Origin: Hymenobacter sp. 15J16-1T3B
GTDB lineage: Bacteria; Bacteroidota; Bacteroidia; Cytophagales; Hymenobacteraceae
Reading direction: 5' to 3'
Assembly (NCBI RefSeq): GCF_020711235.1
Contig: NZ_JAJFAV010000002.1
Coordinates: 1-64,000, forward strand
DNA length: 64,000 nucleotides
Shown: positions 29,764-37,193 of the stretch, piece after piece
How positions within the stretch are numbered: the first letter of the stretch is position 1
How the letters are laid out: each line of letters opens with the position of its first letter
Notes under the pieces: model-generated
What the model was told of the DNA's origin: nothing
The model's input: only the letters and a program-made list of their open reading frames with translations
The model's database searches: none
Translations under genes and position numbers: made by a program

Positions 29764-31692
29764 TTACGGAATCAGCAGGCGGCGGTGCAGCTGCAGGCCG
29801 TTCTGGCCGCGGCATTCCAATAGGTACACGCCGGCGGGCAGGCGGTGCAGGTCGAGCGGACGCTGGACGGCCTGTACCTGCGGAAGCGTGGCGTGGTGCA
29901 CGAGCTGGCCCGTCACGCTGCGCACCTGCACGTGCACGTCCTGGCGGGTGGGCAGGTTCAGGTCGAGGGTAAAGCGGCCGTCCTGGGCGGGGTTGGGGTA
30001 CACCTCGAGGGCGGCCAGGGCGCGGGCAGGGGCGCTGGCCAGGGCTTGCGTTACCGAAAAGCGCAGCTGGGCCTGGCAGCCAAAGTCGGGGTTGATGGTG
30101 TTCAGGACCGCGCTGTTCAAGCCCAGCAGGCGCAGGCTGCCGGTTCCCCCGGCGGCATTGGCCCACCAGGCCAGCCCGTCGCAGCCGGAGTCGTTGATGC
30201 TGAGCGTGTAGCAGCCCTGGGCCAGGCGCAGGGTGTCGTTGTAGGTGGTGGCGGGCAGCGCGCCGGTGCGGCTGGCCACGGTCTGGCCGGCGGCGTCGGT
30301 CAGAGTCCAGGAGGTCTGGCTCAGGCCGCCGGCAACGGTGGAGTTGTTGGTCAGCAGGCTCACCACGAAGCTCGGCGGCAGTACGCTCACGGCGCTGAAG
30401 CGGGCCGTGAGCGTGTCGTTGTAGTGGTTCTGGTCGGGCTGGCCGTTGGGCGTCATCACGTAAACCTTAAACACCGACTGGCCCGGAAAATCGGCCGGCA
30501 CGGGCGGCAGCGCCACGTCGGTCTGCTCCAAAAACGCCAGGTTGCCCGTCCACTGGTAGGTGCGCCAAGGGCTGCTGCCCACGCGGTAGCGGATGGTGGC
30601 GGCCGTGAGCGAGGCCGAGCCAGTGTTGCGCAGCGTCACCTTGGGCGCGTCGCAGATGGGGTTGTCGCGGCGGAAGTTGGGGTCGGTGGTGGGGGCGATG
30701 ATGCGCTCCAGGGCCGCGTCGGCCGTGAAGTTGGGGGCGCTGTAGCTGATGGCCTGGGTTTGCCAGATCCAGCGGGCACTCACGTTGGCCTGGTTGGAAA
30801 TCAGGTAGGGCGCCATGTCGATGTCGACGCTGGCCGAGCCGCCGCTCAGCCCCGCGGTGATGTCGTGGTAGAGCGGCGTCACCGCGCTGCCGGGGCACCA
30901 GTTGCTGCGGTTGTACACCCAGGTGCCCGTTTGCGGCGACACCGGGTTCAGGCCGCAGTCGGCGCGCCAGAGGTCGGTGGTGGCCACGGCGGTGCCGTTG
31001 AGCTTGAGCGTGTAGTTTTTGCGGCAGAACTCGGCGCAGTTGCGCGAGTCGGCGCCGTGGCCGGTGATGAAGCTCTTGAGCACGGTGCGGCTGCTACCCG
31101 CGGGGGGCGTCACCGTCTTGGCCGACAGGTGGTTTTCCAGCAGGTCGGTGGCGCTGCCGTAGAGGAAGTTGCCGTCGTACACGTTCTTCACCGCGAGGGC
31201 GTCCTGCGGCGGCGTGCCCTCGATAAACTCCAGGTAGAGCGTGAGGGTGAAGCCCCAAGAATAGCCGTCGTAGAGGAAGCGCAGGCCGCGCGGGCCCTTG
31301 AGCAGCGGGGCGTAGTCGGTTACGTCCTGCACAAAGTCGTGGCGGCGGTTCTGGGCCAGCCAATCGGTGGCGTAGGGTGTGATGATGCGGGCCAGTTCCA
31401 CCGTATCGTTGGCGGGCGGCATCAGCAGCACGCGGGTGGTGTAGTCCCAGGAGCCGCAGTACTGCGCGCCGGGCGGGCAGGCGTAGCGCCCGAGCACGTA
31501 GTGCAGCAGAATTTTGCGGTAGCGCCCGGCGGCCGGCAGCGTGGCCGTGGTGTCGTAGTTGCCGTAGCGGGTGAGCGGGCGGTTGCTGAATACCACCACG
31601 CGGGTGGTGTCGCCGGGGGCGGCCGATGCGGCCGGCGCAGCGGCCAGGCTGCCCAGCGCCAGTGTCAGCCACAGGAGTAGATGTTTAACCAT
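29764..31692 (-). CDS. PNGase F-like secreted protein with T9SS sorting domain
   Basis: A 642-residue exported protein (signal peptide residues 1-24, cut near ASA). The central part resembles the double jelly-roll of peptide-N-glycosidase F: YRKILLHYVLGRYACPPGAQYCGSWDY-type opening strands (shown here only in part), an Asp-rich DYAPLLKGPRGLRF segment and paired cysteines in the second half. A C-terminal T9SS domain (VYPNPAQDGRFTLD to GVYLLECRGQNG) follows. Family knowledge: PNGase F releases N-glycans from glycoproteins. Whether this protein keeps the catalytic acids needs structural alignment, so I call it PNGase F-like only. Confidence 0.82.
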   Translation of the reverse strand: MVKHLLLWLTLALGSLAAAPAASAAPGDTTRVVVFSNRPLTRYGNYDTTATLPAAGRYRKILLHYVLGRYACPPGAQYCGSWDYTTRVLLMPPANDTVELARIITPYATDWLAQNRRHDFVQDVTDYAPLLKGPRGLRFLYDGYSWGFTLTLYLEFIEGTPPQDALAVKNVYDGNFLYGSATDLLENHLSAKTVTPPAGSSRTVLKSFITGHGADSRNCAEFCRKNYTLKLNGTAVATTDLWRADCGLNPVSPQTGTWVYNRSNWCPGSAVTPLYHDITAGLSGGSASVDIDMAPYLISNQANVSARWIWQTQAISYSAPNFTADAALERIIAPTTDPNFRRDNPICDAPKVTLRNTGSASLTAATIRYRVGSSPWRTYQWTGNLAFLEQTDVALPPVPADFPGQSVFKVYVMTPNGQPDQNHYNDTLTARFSAVSVLPPSFVVSLLTNNSTVAGGLSQTSWTLTDAAGQTVASRTGALPATTYNDTLRLAQGCYTLSINDSGCDGLAWWANAAGGTGSLRLLGLNSAVLNTINPDFGCQAQLRFSVTQALASAPARALAALEVYPNPAQDGRFTLDLNLPTRQDVHVQVRSVTGQLVHHATLPQVQAVQRPLDLHRLPAGVYLLECRGQNGLQLHRRLLIP

Positions 31693-31836
31693 CTGATCAG
31701 GGGTAAGGTGGTTGAGGTGGAGGGAATTATACTAGCGGGTGGGTAGGTGCGGGGCTAAAGTACGAGCGGCAACTTAAGCCACCGCACGGACCGGCTTCCT
31801 TCGGGGAAAGCAGCTGGAAAAGCGGCGCCTGAGCCC

Positions 31837-31865
31837 AAAAAAAGCCCCGGCGGAGGGCCGGGGCT
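31837..31865 (-). terminator. Intrinsic terminator after the 44-residue CWKGY gene
   Basis: A 9-bp stem, AGCCCCGGC with GCCGGGGCT, is followed on the minus strand by seven T residues. It sits 25 bases after the stop of the small gene at 31890-32024, evidence that this gene is really transcribed. Confidence 0.85.
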
Positions 31866-31889
31866 GGGGTATCGGGGGCGCGGGGCGCG

Positions 31890-32024
31890 CTAGTCTTTCT
31901 TGACGCAGTTCGGTACGGTCTTGCCGTCCTTTTTCTTGGTGCCGGCTTGCTCGTAGCCTTTCCAGCACGGATCTTCTTTTTTATGGGTCGTCGAGTGCGA
32001 AGCGGTGGTTTTCTTGGTCGGCAT
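31890..32024 (-). CDS. 44-residue Lys-rich protein with CWKGY...GK.VPNCV motif
   Basis: A complete small frame, ATG at 32024 to TAG at 31890, encoding a 44-residue protein. A Ser/Thr/Lys/His-rich head is followed by DPCWKGYEQAGTKKKDGK and then VPNCV near the C-terminus. The pattern CWKGY-x-Q-x-G-x-K-x(4)-G-K-x-VPNCV occurs in many Bacteroidota microproteins and, from memory, in phage proteins; no function is known to me. The two cysteines and the Trp-Gly-Tyr core suggest a small fold or metal or disulfide pair. Its own terminator follows. Confidence 0.8.
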   Translation of the reverse strand: MPTKKTTASHSTTHKKEDPCWKGYEQAGTKKKDGKTVPNCVKKD

Positions 32025-32165
32025 GGTAGTAAGGGCAAGTGGCTGGGTGAATCGCACTTGCCCTCAGGCATACGGCTTCAGGCTGAGGGAGTTGGCTGCG
32101 GCTGACCGCGCGGCCCGCGGGCCAACACGGAAACCGCTTTTTTCGCGTTGTTTTTCTTTTCCTCC

Positions 32166-33263
32166 ATGCGCACCCTTACGCTATTTGTCGCGGCGCTGCT
32201 GGCGGTCCTGCGCGGCCAGGCTCAGCAACCGGGCCCGGCCCTGCCCGCGGGTACCGGCCTGCAGGCTTCTTACTACAACGGCACCAACTTCGAAACCCTG
32301 ATTCTGCGCCGCCGCGACGCAGTTATCGACTTCGACTGGAAAAAACAGCCGCCGGTGAAAGGCCTCGGGCCGGAATTTTTTTCGGTGCGCTGGGAGGGCT
32401 ACCTGCTGGCTCCGACGACGGGCGAGTACGAGTTTTCGACCGTGATGGACGACGGGCTGCGCGTGTGGGTGGGCGGCAAGCGCATCATCGACGCCTGGCG
32501 CGAGCATGACCACGTACCGGCTTCGGTGCGCCTGCGCTTGGAAGCCGGCCGCTACTACCGCCTGCGCGTCGACTACTTCCAAACCATTCTGGACAGCCGC
32601 GCCGTGCTGCGCTGGCGCCTGCCCAACAGCTCGGCGCTGGTGCCCGTGGGGCAGCAGGCGTTTTTTGCCGCCCTGCCGACTTCGGCCAAGCCGGTCCCGA
32701 AACCCCAGCCCCCGGCGCCCGCGCCAGTAGTAGCGGCAGTGCCGGCGCCGCGGACTCCGCCCCAGCTGCTGGCGAGCAGGCCACCGGCCACCCGCCCGGC
32801 TGCCACGCCGGTGCGCCGGGTGGTGGCGCCGCGGCGCACCCCGGCGGCGCCCGCGCGCCCGACCCTGGTGCCGCCCGGCCGGATTTTCGGCGACTCCCTG
32901 ACGGATTTGAGCAAGCTGCGCCGCGGCGAGGCCCTGGCCCTGAAACGCATCTACTTTGTGCAGAGCCAGGCCCGGCTACTGCCCAGCTCCGAGCCGGAGT
33001 TGGGCCGTTTGGTGCGCCTGCTGCGCGAGCAGCCGGACCGGCGGTTTGAAATAGCGGGCCACACCGACAACGTGGGCGACCCGCACAAAAACCAGGTGCT
33101 GTCCGAGCAGCGGGCGCGCGTGGTGCGGGCCTACTTGCTCCGGCGCGGCATCGACTCGCTGCGCCTGACGGCCGTGGGCTACGGCGGCACCCGCCCCGTG
33201 GCCGATAACCGCGACCCGCAGCAGCGCCCGCGCAACCGCCGCGTGGAGCTGGTGGCGCGTTAG
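32166..33263 (+). CDS. PA14 domain - OmpA peptidoglycan-binding domain protein
   Basis: A 365-residue exported protein. The signal peptide begins at ATG 32166 (MRTLTLFVAALLAVLRGQAQ). A PA14 carbohydrate-binding domain occupies about residues 25-175 (GLQASYYNGTNFETL, FSVRWEGYLLAP, GEYEFSTVMDDGLRVWV). A Pro/Ala linker of about 80 residues follows, then an OmpA C-terminal domain (about 260-365) with IYFVQSQARLLPSSEPEL, AGHTDNVGD and RRGIDSLRLTAVGYGG. The OmpA part should bind diaminopimelate in peptidoglycan, so the protein probably displays a sugar-binding domain tethered to the wall. It is transcribed away from the CWKGY gene. Confidence 0.9.
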   Translation: MRTLTLFVAALLAVLRGQAQQPGPALPAGTGLQASYYNGTNFETLILRRRDAVIDFDWKKQPPVKGLGPEFFSVRWEGYLLAPTTGEYEFSTVMDDGLRVWVGGKRIIDAWREHDHVPASVRLRLEAGRYYRLRVDYFQTILDSRAVLRWRLPNSSALVPVGQQAFFAALPTSAKPVPKPQPPAPAPVVAAVPAPRTPPQLLASRPPATRPAATPVRRVVAPRRTPAAPARPTLVPPGRIFGDSLTDLSKLRRGEALALKRIYFVQSQARLLPSSEPELGRLVRLLREQPDRRFEIAGHTDNVGDPHKNQVLSEQRARVVRAYLLRRGIDSLRLTAVGYGGTRPVADNRDPQQRPRNRRVELVAR

Positions 33264-33554
33264 AGGAGGGGGCGCGCTTGGGAAAGGGGAAGCGAGTAAG
33301 CCGATTCGAAACCGTCGGCCTGCCCGGGTCGCGCATCAGGCGAGGACGAAGGATGACGGAGTCTTGCTATAGACGGGCTGCTCAAACAGCCCGGGATTCG
33401 GCGCGTGGTTTCTCGGAGTATACCGCAGGAAGAACGGCTCGGCCATAACCGCGGGAGGTAATTCGGGGTTTGACTGCCATTGCGCCCAAAACCGGGCGCT
33501 TGACAATCTGAAAACCACCAGGCCGGATGCGCCGGCCCCCATTTGCTTTACCCC
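33264..33554 (+). other. Intergenic region before the Old Yellow Enzyme gene
   Basis: About 290 bases without a gene I can support. It contains a 6-bp hairpin, GGGCTG with CAGCCC (33375-33392), without a T run. A TTTG at about 33470 could be a -33 element, but no TAnnTTTG follows at the right distance. Minus-strand open frames here show no family resemblance. Confidence 0.4.
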
Positions 33555-34691
33555 ATGAGCCATCACACGCCCCACCTGTTTTCGTCTTACCAGCTAGGCG
33601 CCATCGAGCTGCCCAACCGCCTGGTCATGGCGCCCATGACGCGCAGCCGCGCCACCAACCCGGAAAACGCCGCGACTGATTCCGTCGTCACCTACTACGT
33701 GCAGCGCGCCACGGCGGGCCTCATCATCACCGAGGGCACCCAGGTGTCGAAGCAAGGCGTCGGGTACATCAACACGCCCGGCATTTATTCCGACGCCCAG
33801 GTGGCTGCCTGGCGCAAGGTAACCGACGCGGTGCACGCCGCCGGCGGGCGCATCTTCGCCCAGCTCTGGCACGTGGGCCGGGTGTCGCACCCCTACTTCC
33901 ACAACGGGGAGCTGCCCGTGGCGCCGTCGGCCATCAAGCCCGAGGGCGTGAAGGCCTTCACCGGCGCCGGGTTTGAGGAAGTGCCCACGCCCCGCGCGCT
34001 GGAGCTGAGCGAAATTCCCGGTGTGGTGGAGCAGTTCCGCCTGGGCGCCCGCAACGCCAAAGCCGCCGGCTTCGACGGCGTGGAAATCCACGGCGCCAAC
34101 GGCTACCTGCTCGACCAGTTCCTGCAGGACGGCGCCAACCAGCGCACCGACGAGTACGGCGGCTCGGTGGAAAACCGCAGCCGCTTCGTGCTGGAAGTGG
34201 TGCAGGCCGTGGTCGAGGAGCTGGGTGCCGACCGGGTGGGCCTGCGCATTGCGCCCCAAGGCGGCGCCAGCATTCAGGACTCCAACCCCACCGCCACGTT
34301 TAGCTACTTGGCCGAGCAGCTGAACCGCTTCGGGCTGGCCTACCTGCACGTGCTCGAGCCCCTGCCCGGCCACCCCATGGCCCGTGCGGAAGGCAAGCCG
34401 GCCATTGCCCCCGCCTTGCGCCGCATCTTCCAGAACACATTCATCCTGAACGGGGGCTACACCCAGGAAACCGCCGAAGCGGCGCTGGCCAACAACGAAG
34501 CTGACCTGATTGCCTTCGGCGTGCCCTTCATTGCCAACCCCGACCTCGTGGCCCGCTTCGAGCAGAGCGCGGCCCTGAACCAGCCCGACTTCGCCACCTT
34601 CTACGTGCCCGGCGACAAGGGCTACATCGACTACCCCTCGCTGCACGAAGCGACGCAGCCGGAAAAGGCCGCGGAGTACCAAAGCAATTGA
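33555..34691 (+). CDS. nemA: Old Yellow Enzyme family alkene reductase
   Basis: A 378-residue FMN enzyme that reduces activated C=C bonds (enones, N-ethylmaleimide, nitrate esters) with NAD(P)H. Family motifs: LPNRLVMAPMTRSRA at the N-terminus, AQLWHVGRVSH, GVEIHGANGYLLDQFL with the His/Asn substrate pair, DEYGGSVENRSRF, and the FMN phosphate loop NGGYTQETAEAAL near the C-terminus. Start: ATG 33555 gives the usual N-terminus; an in-frame ATG at 33543 adds 4 residues. It is monocistronic, followed by a strong terminator. The symbol follows the E. coli homologue. Confidence 0.93.
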   Translation: MSHHTPHLFSSYQLGAIELPNRLVMAPMTRSRATNPENAATDSVVTYYVQRATAGLIITEGTQVSKQGVGYINTPGIYSDAQVAAWRKVTDAVHAAGGRIFAQLWHVGRVSHPYFHNGELPVAPSAIKPEGVKAFTGAGFEEVPTPRALELSEIPGVVEQFRLGARNAKAAGFDGVEIHGANGYLLDQFLQDGANQRTDEYGGSVENRSRFVLEVVQAVVEELGADRVGLRIAPQGGASIQDSNPTATFSYLAEQLNRFGLAYLHVLEPLPGHPMARAEGKPAIAPALRRIFQNTFILNGGYTQETAEAALANNEADLIAFGVPFIANPDLVARFEQSAALNQPDFATFYVPGDKGYIDYPSLHEATQPEKAAEYQSN

Positions 34692-34722
34692 GCTAGTAGT
34701 GCCAAAGTGGGCTACCAGCTAC

Positions 34723-34774
34723 AAAACACCAAATCCCCGAACCTCTTCTGTAGGCTCGGGGATTTGGTGTTTTT
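34723..34774 (+). terminator. Intrinsic terminator after nemA
   Basis: An 18-bp perfect stem (AAAACACCAAATCCCCGA with its complement, 15-base loop) is followed by TTTTT, 32 bases after the nemA stop. Confidence 0.93.
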
Positions 34775-34912
34775 AAAAGTTGTTTCTTAGCACTGTCTGG
34801 GTAGGGAGATGAATCAACCATATTCTCAAAAAATTACATGACTTTATATATAATAAATTTAATTATTAAAACACATTGACTATTTTCAGTTTACCCTAAA
34901 ACTATACTAATC

Positions 34913-35221
34913 ATGGCTGAGCTGCGAGAAGGGGCCCCTGTGCTTTTTAGGAACAAACCTGCTGTTACAAACTGTGGCTTTAAGCATGGCGAAGGTAGAG
35001 GCAACATCGCCAAGATGGATCCCACAAGCATATCTGTGTATTACTGGACCGGGTCATGGAATCAGCCCCTGGAAATGGTAATGACCCGCTCCATTTTCGA
35101 AGTCAATTTTATGTTGGATCCTTTCCGTATGCATGACCTGGGGCGGGTGCGGATGAATCATTACACCAAGCGCTTTCCTGATGACTTCCTCAAGCTAGGC
35201 TATGAGTGGAGTCAAGATTAG
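34913..35221 (+). CDS. Orphan 102-residue protein, unknown function
   Basis: A 102-residue acidic/neutral protein without a signal peptide or membrane segment. Features: an N-terminal MAELREGAPVLFRNKPAV, a YYWTGSWNQPLEMVM stretch, and many Met/Phe/Tyr residues. I recognise no family. Codon use and base composition differ sharply from the neighbours: the gene has visibly lower GC, and about 34790-34912 just upstream is strongly AT-rich. That pattern suggests recent acquisition or an unusual regulatory gene. It is isolated between a terminator and the SDR gene. Confidence 0.65.
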   Translation: MAELREGAPVLFRNKPAVTNCGFKHGEGRGNIAKMDPTSISVYYWTGSWNQPLEMVMTRSIFEVNFMLDPFRMHDLGRVRMNHYTKRFPDDFLKLGYEWSQD

Positions 35222-35407
35222 CCGTGCTGCGGCACAATCAGCTCAGTTTAGCTTTAGCCGTAGTATATAGTTTTATGATGGCCGCGCATTTTGCATTGGC
35301 GGCTGGGATAGGAAGTGGGTATGCTGCACGTCACCGCCACGGCTCGGCTTTCTGCTGAGCTTTTGCGTAAGGCCTAGGGCACAACCAATTCCGACGCCCG
35401 CCTCCCT

Positions 35408-36403
35408 ATGGCTGCCAAGAAATCTACTACTCCCAAAGCCGCCCCGGCCCGCCCGGCCCCGCCCGCCGCCGACCAGCCGGCTCCGGCGCCCAAGTCCGCA
35501 ACCAAGGCGACCAAAGCCCCGGCGCCCAAGCGCGAAAAGCGCCCCACGGCCGCCCAGATGAAGGAGCACGCCCAAAAGCTGCCCTATCCGGCCAAGCAGG
35601 CCGACATGAAGCTGCAGCCCGACTCTAACCTCTCCGGTTACCTGCCCGCCGGCAAGCTCAAGGGCAAGATTGCGCTGATAACCGGCGCTGACTCGGGCAT
35701 CGGGCGGGCCGTGGCGCTGGCCTTCGCCATGGAGGGCGCCGACGTGGCCGTGCTCTACAACGAAAACGACGTGGACGCGCGCGAAACCATGCGCTTGGTG
35801 GAAGCGCAGAAACGTCGCTGCTTGCTGCTCAAGCTCGACGTGCGCGACCCGGAGCAGTGCAAGCAGGCCGTGCGCCGCACCACCAAGGAACTGGGTGGGC
35901 TGAACGTGCTCGTCAACAACGCCGCCTTCCAGATGGCGCAGGAGAAGTTCGAGGACATTCCGGAGGAGCAGATCCGCCGCACCTTCGACACCAACATCCT
36001 TGGCTACATCTGGATGGCCCAGGCCGCCATTCCGCACCTGAAGAAGGGCGACAGTATCATCTGCACCGGCAGTATCGTGGGCCTGACCGGTATTCCGCTG
36101 CTGGTGGATTACGCCTGCACCAAGTCGGCCATTCACGCCCTGGTGAAGAGCCTGGCCCAGTACCTCGGCGACAAGGGCATCCGCGTCAACTGCGTGGTGC
36201 CCGGCCCGGTGTGGACGCCCAACATTCCCGGTACCATGCCGCGGGAGGAAATCGAGAAGTTCGGCCACGAAGTCGCCCTGAAGCGTCCCGGCCAGCCCGA
36301 GGAACTGGCCCCGGCTTACGTGCTGCTGGCCTCGCAGGACGGCTCCTTCATGACCGGCTCGCTGGTGCACGTCACCGGCGGCAAACTGAGCAGCGACCAA
36401 TAG
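35408..36403 (+). CDS. SDR-family oxidoreductase with Ala/Pro/Lys-rich head
   Basis: A 331-residue short-chain dehydrogenase of the stress-associated YghA/GSP39 type. The first 50 residues are low complexity (Ala/Pro/Lys), then a typical lead-in with LPYPAKQADM. Rossmann motif TGADSGIG, NNAAFQMAQ, catalytic Ser in CTGSIVGLTG and YxxxK as YACTKSA are all present; cofactor NAD(P). It is the first gene of a same-strand row with the subunit-3-like, GMC and GH1-like genes, separated from the next by inverted repeat A. Substrate unknown; a role in oxidation of sugars or alcohols is inference from neighbours. Confidence 0.92.
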   Translation: MAAKKSTTPKAAPARPAPPAADQPAPAPKSATKATKAPAPKREKRPTAAQMKEHAQKLPYPAKQADMKLQPDSNLSGYLPAGKLKGKIALITGADSGIGRAVALAFAMEGADVAVLYNENDVDARETMRLVEAQKRRCLLLKLDVRDPEQCKQAVRRTTKELGGLNVLVNNAAFQMAQEKFEDIPEEQIRRTFDTNILGYIWMAQAAIPHLKKGDSIICTGSIVGLTGIPLLVDYACTKSAIHALVKSLAQYLGDKGIRVNCVVPGPVWTPNIPGTMPREEIEKFGHEVALKRPGQPEELAPAYVLLASQDGSFMTGSLVHVTGGKLSSDQ

Positions 36404-36487
36404 GTGAAGTTGTGAAAGGTGAAGTTGCGAAGGTCAATGGGGGCCGCGCAATGCCCATTCACAAGTTCACAAATTCACCATCTCACC
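36403..36487. repeat. Octad-phased inverted repeat, element A (GTGAA type)
   Basis: It fills the gap between the SDR stop (36403) and the next ATG (36491). The left arm 36403-36431 is made of GGTGAAGT/TGTGAAA-type units; the right arm 36458-36487 is four exact 8-base units of YTCACNNN. The arms pair with a few mismatches and one bulge. The 20-mer TTCACAAGTTCACAAATTCA of the right arm recurs exactly, in the same orientation relative to the downstream gene, in element C 14 kb away. Confidence 0.8.
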
Positions 36488-36490
36488 TTT

Positions 36491-37084
36491 ATGAAATATC
36501 CCCCTGGCACCGTACGGGCCCTGCTGGAGTCGCCCCACGTGAGCGAGGCCACCCGCGCCGCCCTGCAAGAGCGCCTCGACGCGCCGCCCTACCAGCCGCA
36601 GTTCTTCGACGCCGACACGTACCGGCTGCTCGGGGCCGTGTGCGCCCGCCTGCTGCCGCAGCCCGACCGCCCTGCGGGCGCCATCGACCTGCCCGCGGGC
36701 ATCGACGAGCGGCTGCACAGCGGCAAGGCCGACGGCTGGCGCTACGACGCGCTGCCGCCCGACCGCGAAGCCTACCGCCTCGGCCTCGGCGGCATTCAAC
36801 AGGCGGCGCAGGCGCAGTTCGGGCGGGAGTTTGCGGCCCTGGCCGCGGCCGAGCAGGACGCCGTGCTGCAAGCCGTGCAGGCCGGCACCGCCCCCGGCGA
36901 CCTGTGGCTGAAAGTCGATGCGCCGCGCTTTTTCGAGGAACTGCTGGCCGAAGCCACCATTCTGTACTACTCCCATCCGCTAGCCCAAGAGGAAATCGGC
37001 TACGTCGGCATGGCCGACCTGCCCGCTTGGACGCGCATCGGCCTCGATACGCGCGAAGACCGGGAGCCGGAGGAAGTGAACTAG
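36491..37084 (+). CDS. Gluconate 2-dehydrogenase subunit 3-like protein
   Basis: A 197-residue protein from ATG 36491; an in-frame ATG at 36419 would translate the inverted repeat and is rejected. It matches the small-subunit (subunit 3) family of membrane-bound gluconate/sorbitol dehydrogenases: FFDADTYRLLGAVCARLLPQPD near the N-terminus and FFEELLAEATILYYSHPLAQEEIGYVG near the C-terminus. Unlike classical subunit 3 it has no Tat or Sec signal, so the complex with the following GMC protein is probably cytoplasmic. The small subunit normally helps the flavoprotein fold and function. The stop lies inside the left arm of repeat B. Confidence 0.85.
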   Translation: MKYPPGTVRALLESPHVSEATRAALQERLDAPPYQPQFFDADTYRLLGAVCARLLPQPDRPAGAIDLPAGIDERLHSGKADGWRYDALPPDREAYRLGLGGIQQAAQAQFGREFAALAAAEQDAVLQAVQAGTAPGDLWLKVDAPRFFEELLAEATILYYSHPLAQEEIGYVGMADLPAWTRIGLDTREDREPEEVN

Positions 37085-37186
37085 TGAGGTGGTGGAATGG
37101 TGCGTTTGCCGTTTTGAGGGTCGCGCTGTTTCGCCATCTGCCGCTCACTGGTTCACCGTTTCACTACCTCACTAGTTCACCGACCA
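37081..37186. repeat. Octad-phased inverted repeat, element B (GTGAA/CTCAC type)
   Basis: Left arm 37081-37102 (beginning CTAGTGAGGTGG) and right arm 37154-37175 pair over 22 positions with three mismatches, and all three become G-U pairs in RNA. The right side (37144-37183) reads as five consecutive 8-base units YTCACYNN. It starts within the stop codon of the subunit-3-like gene and ends about 8 bases before the GMC start at 37194. Confidence 0.8.
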
Positions 37187-37193
37187 CACCAAA

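Noticed and set aside
29845-31680. A 611-codon frame antisense to the PNGase F-like gene
   Set aside because: Lies wholly inside a well-supported gene, with the usual antisense composition.
33336-33575. A 79-codon minus-strand frame before nemA
   Set aside because: No signal, family, promoter or terminator; its start overlaps the first bases of nemA.
36419-36490. N-terminal extension of the subunit-3-like protein through element A
   Set aside because: The extra 24 residues are only translation of the inverted repeat; ATG 36491 gives the family start.
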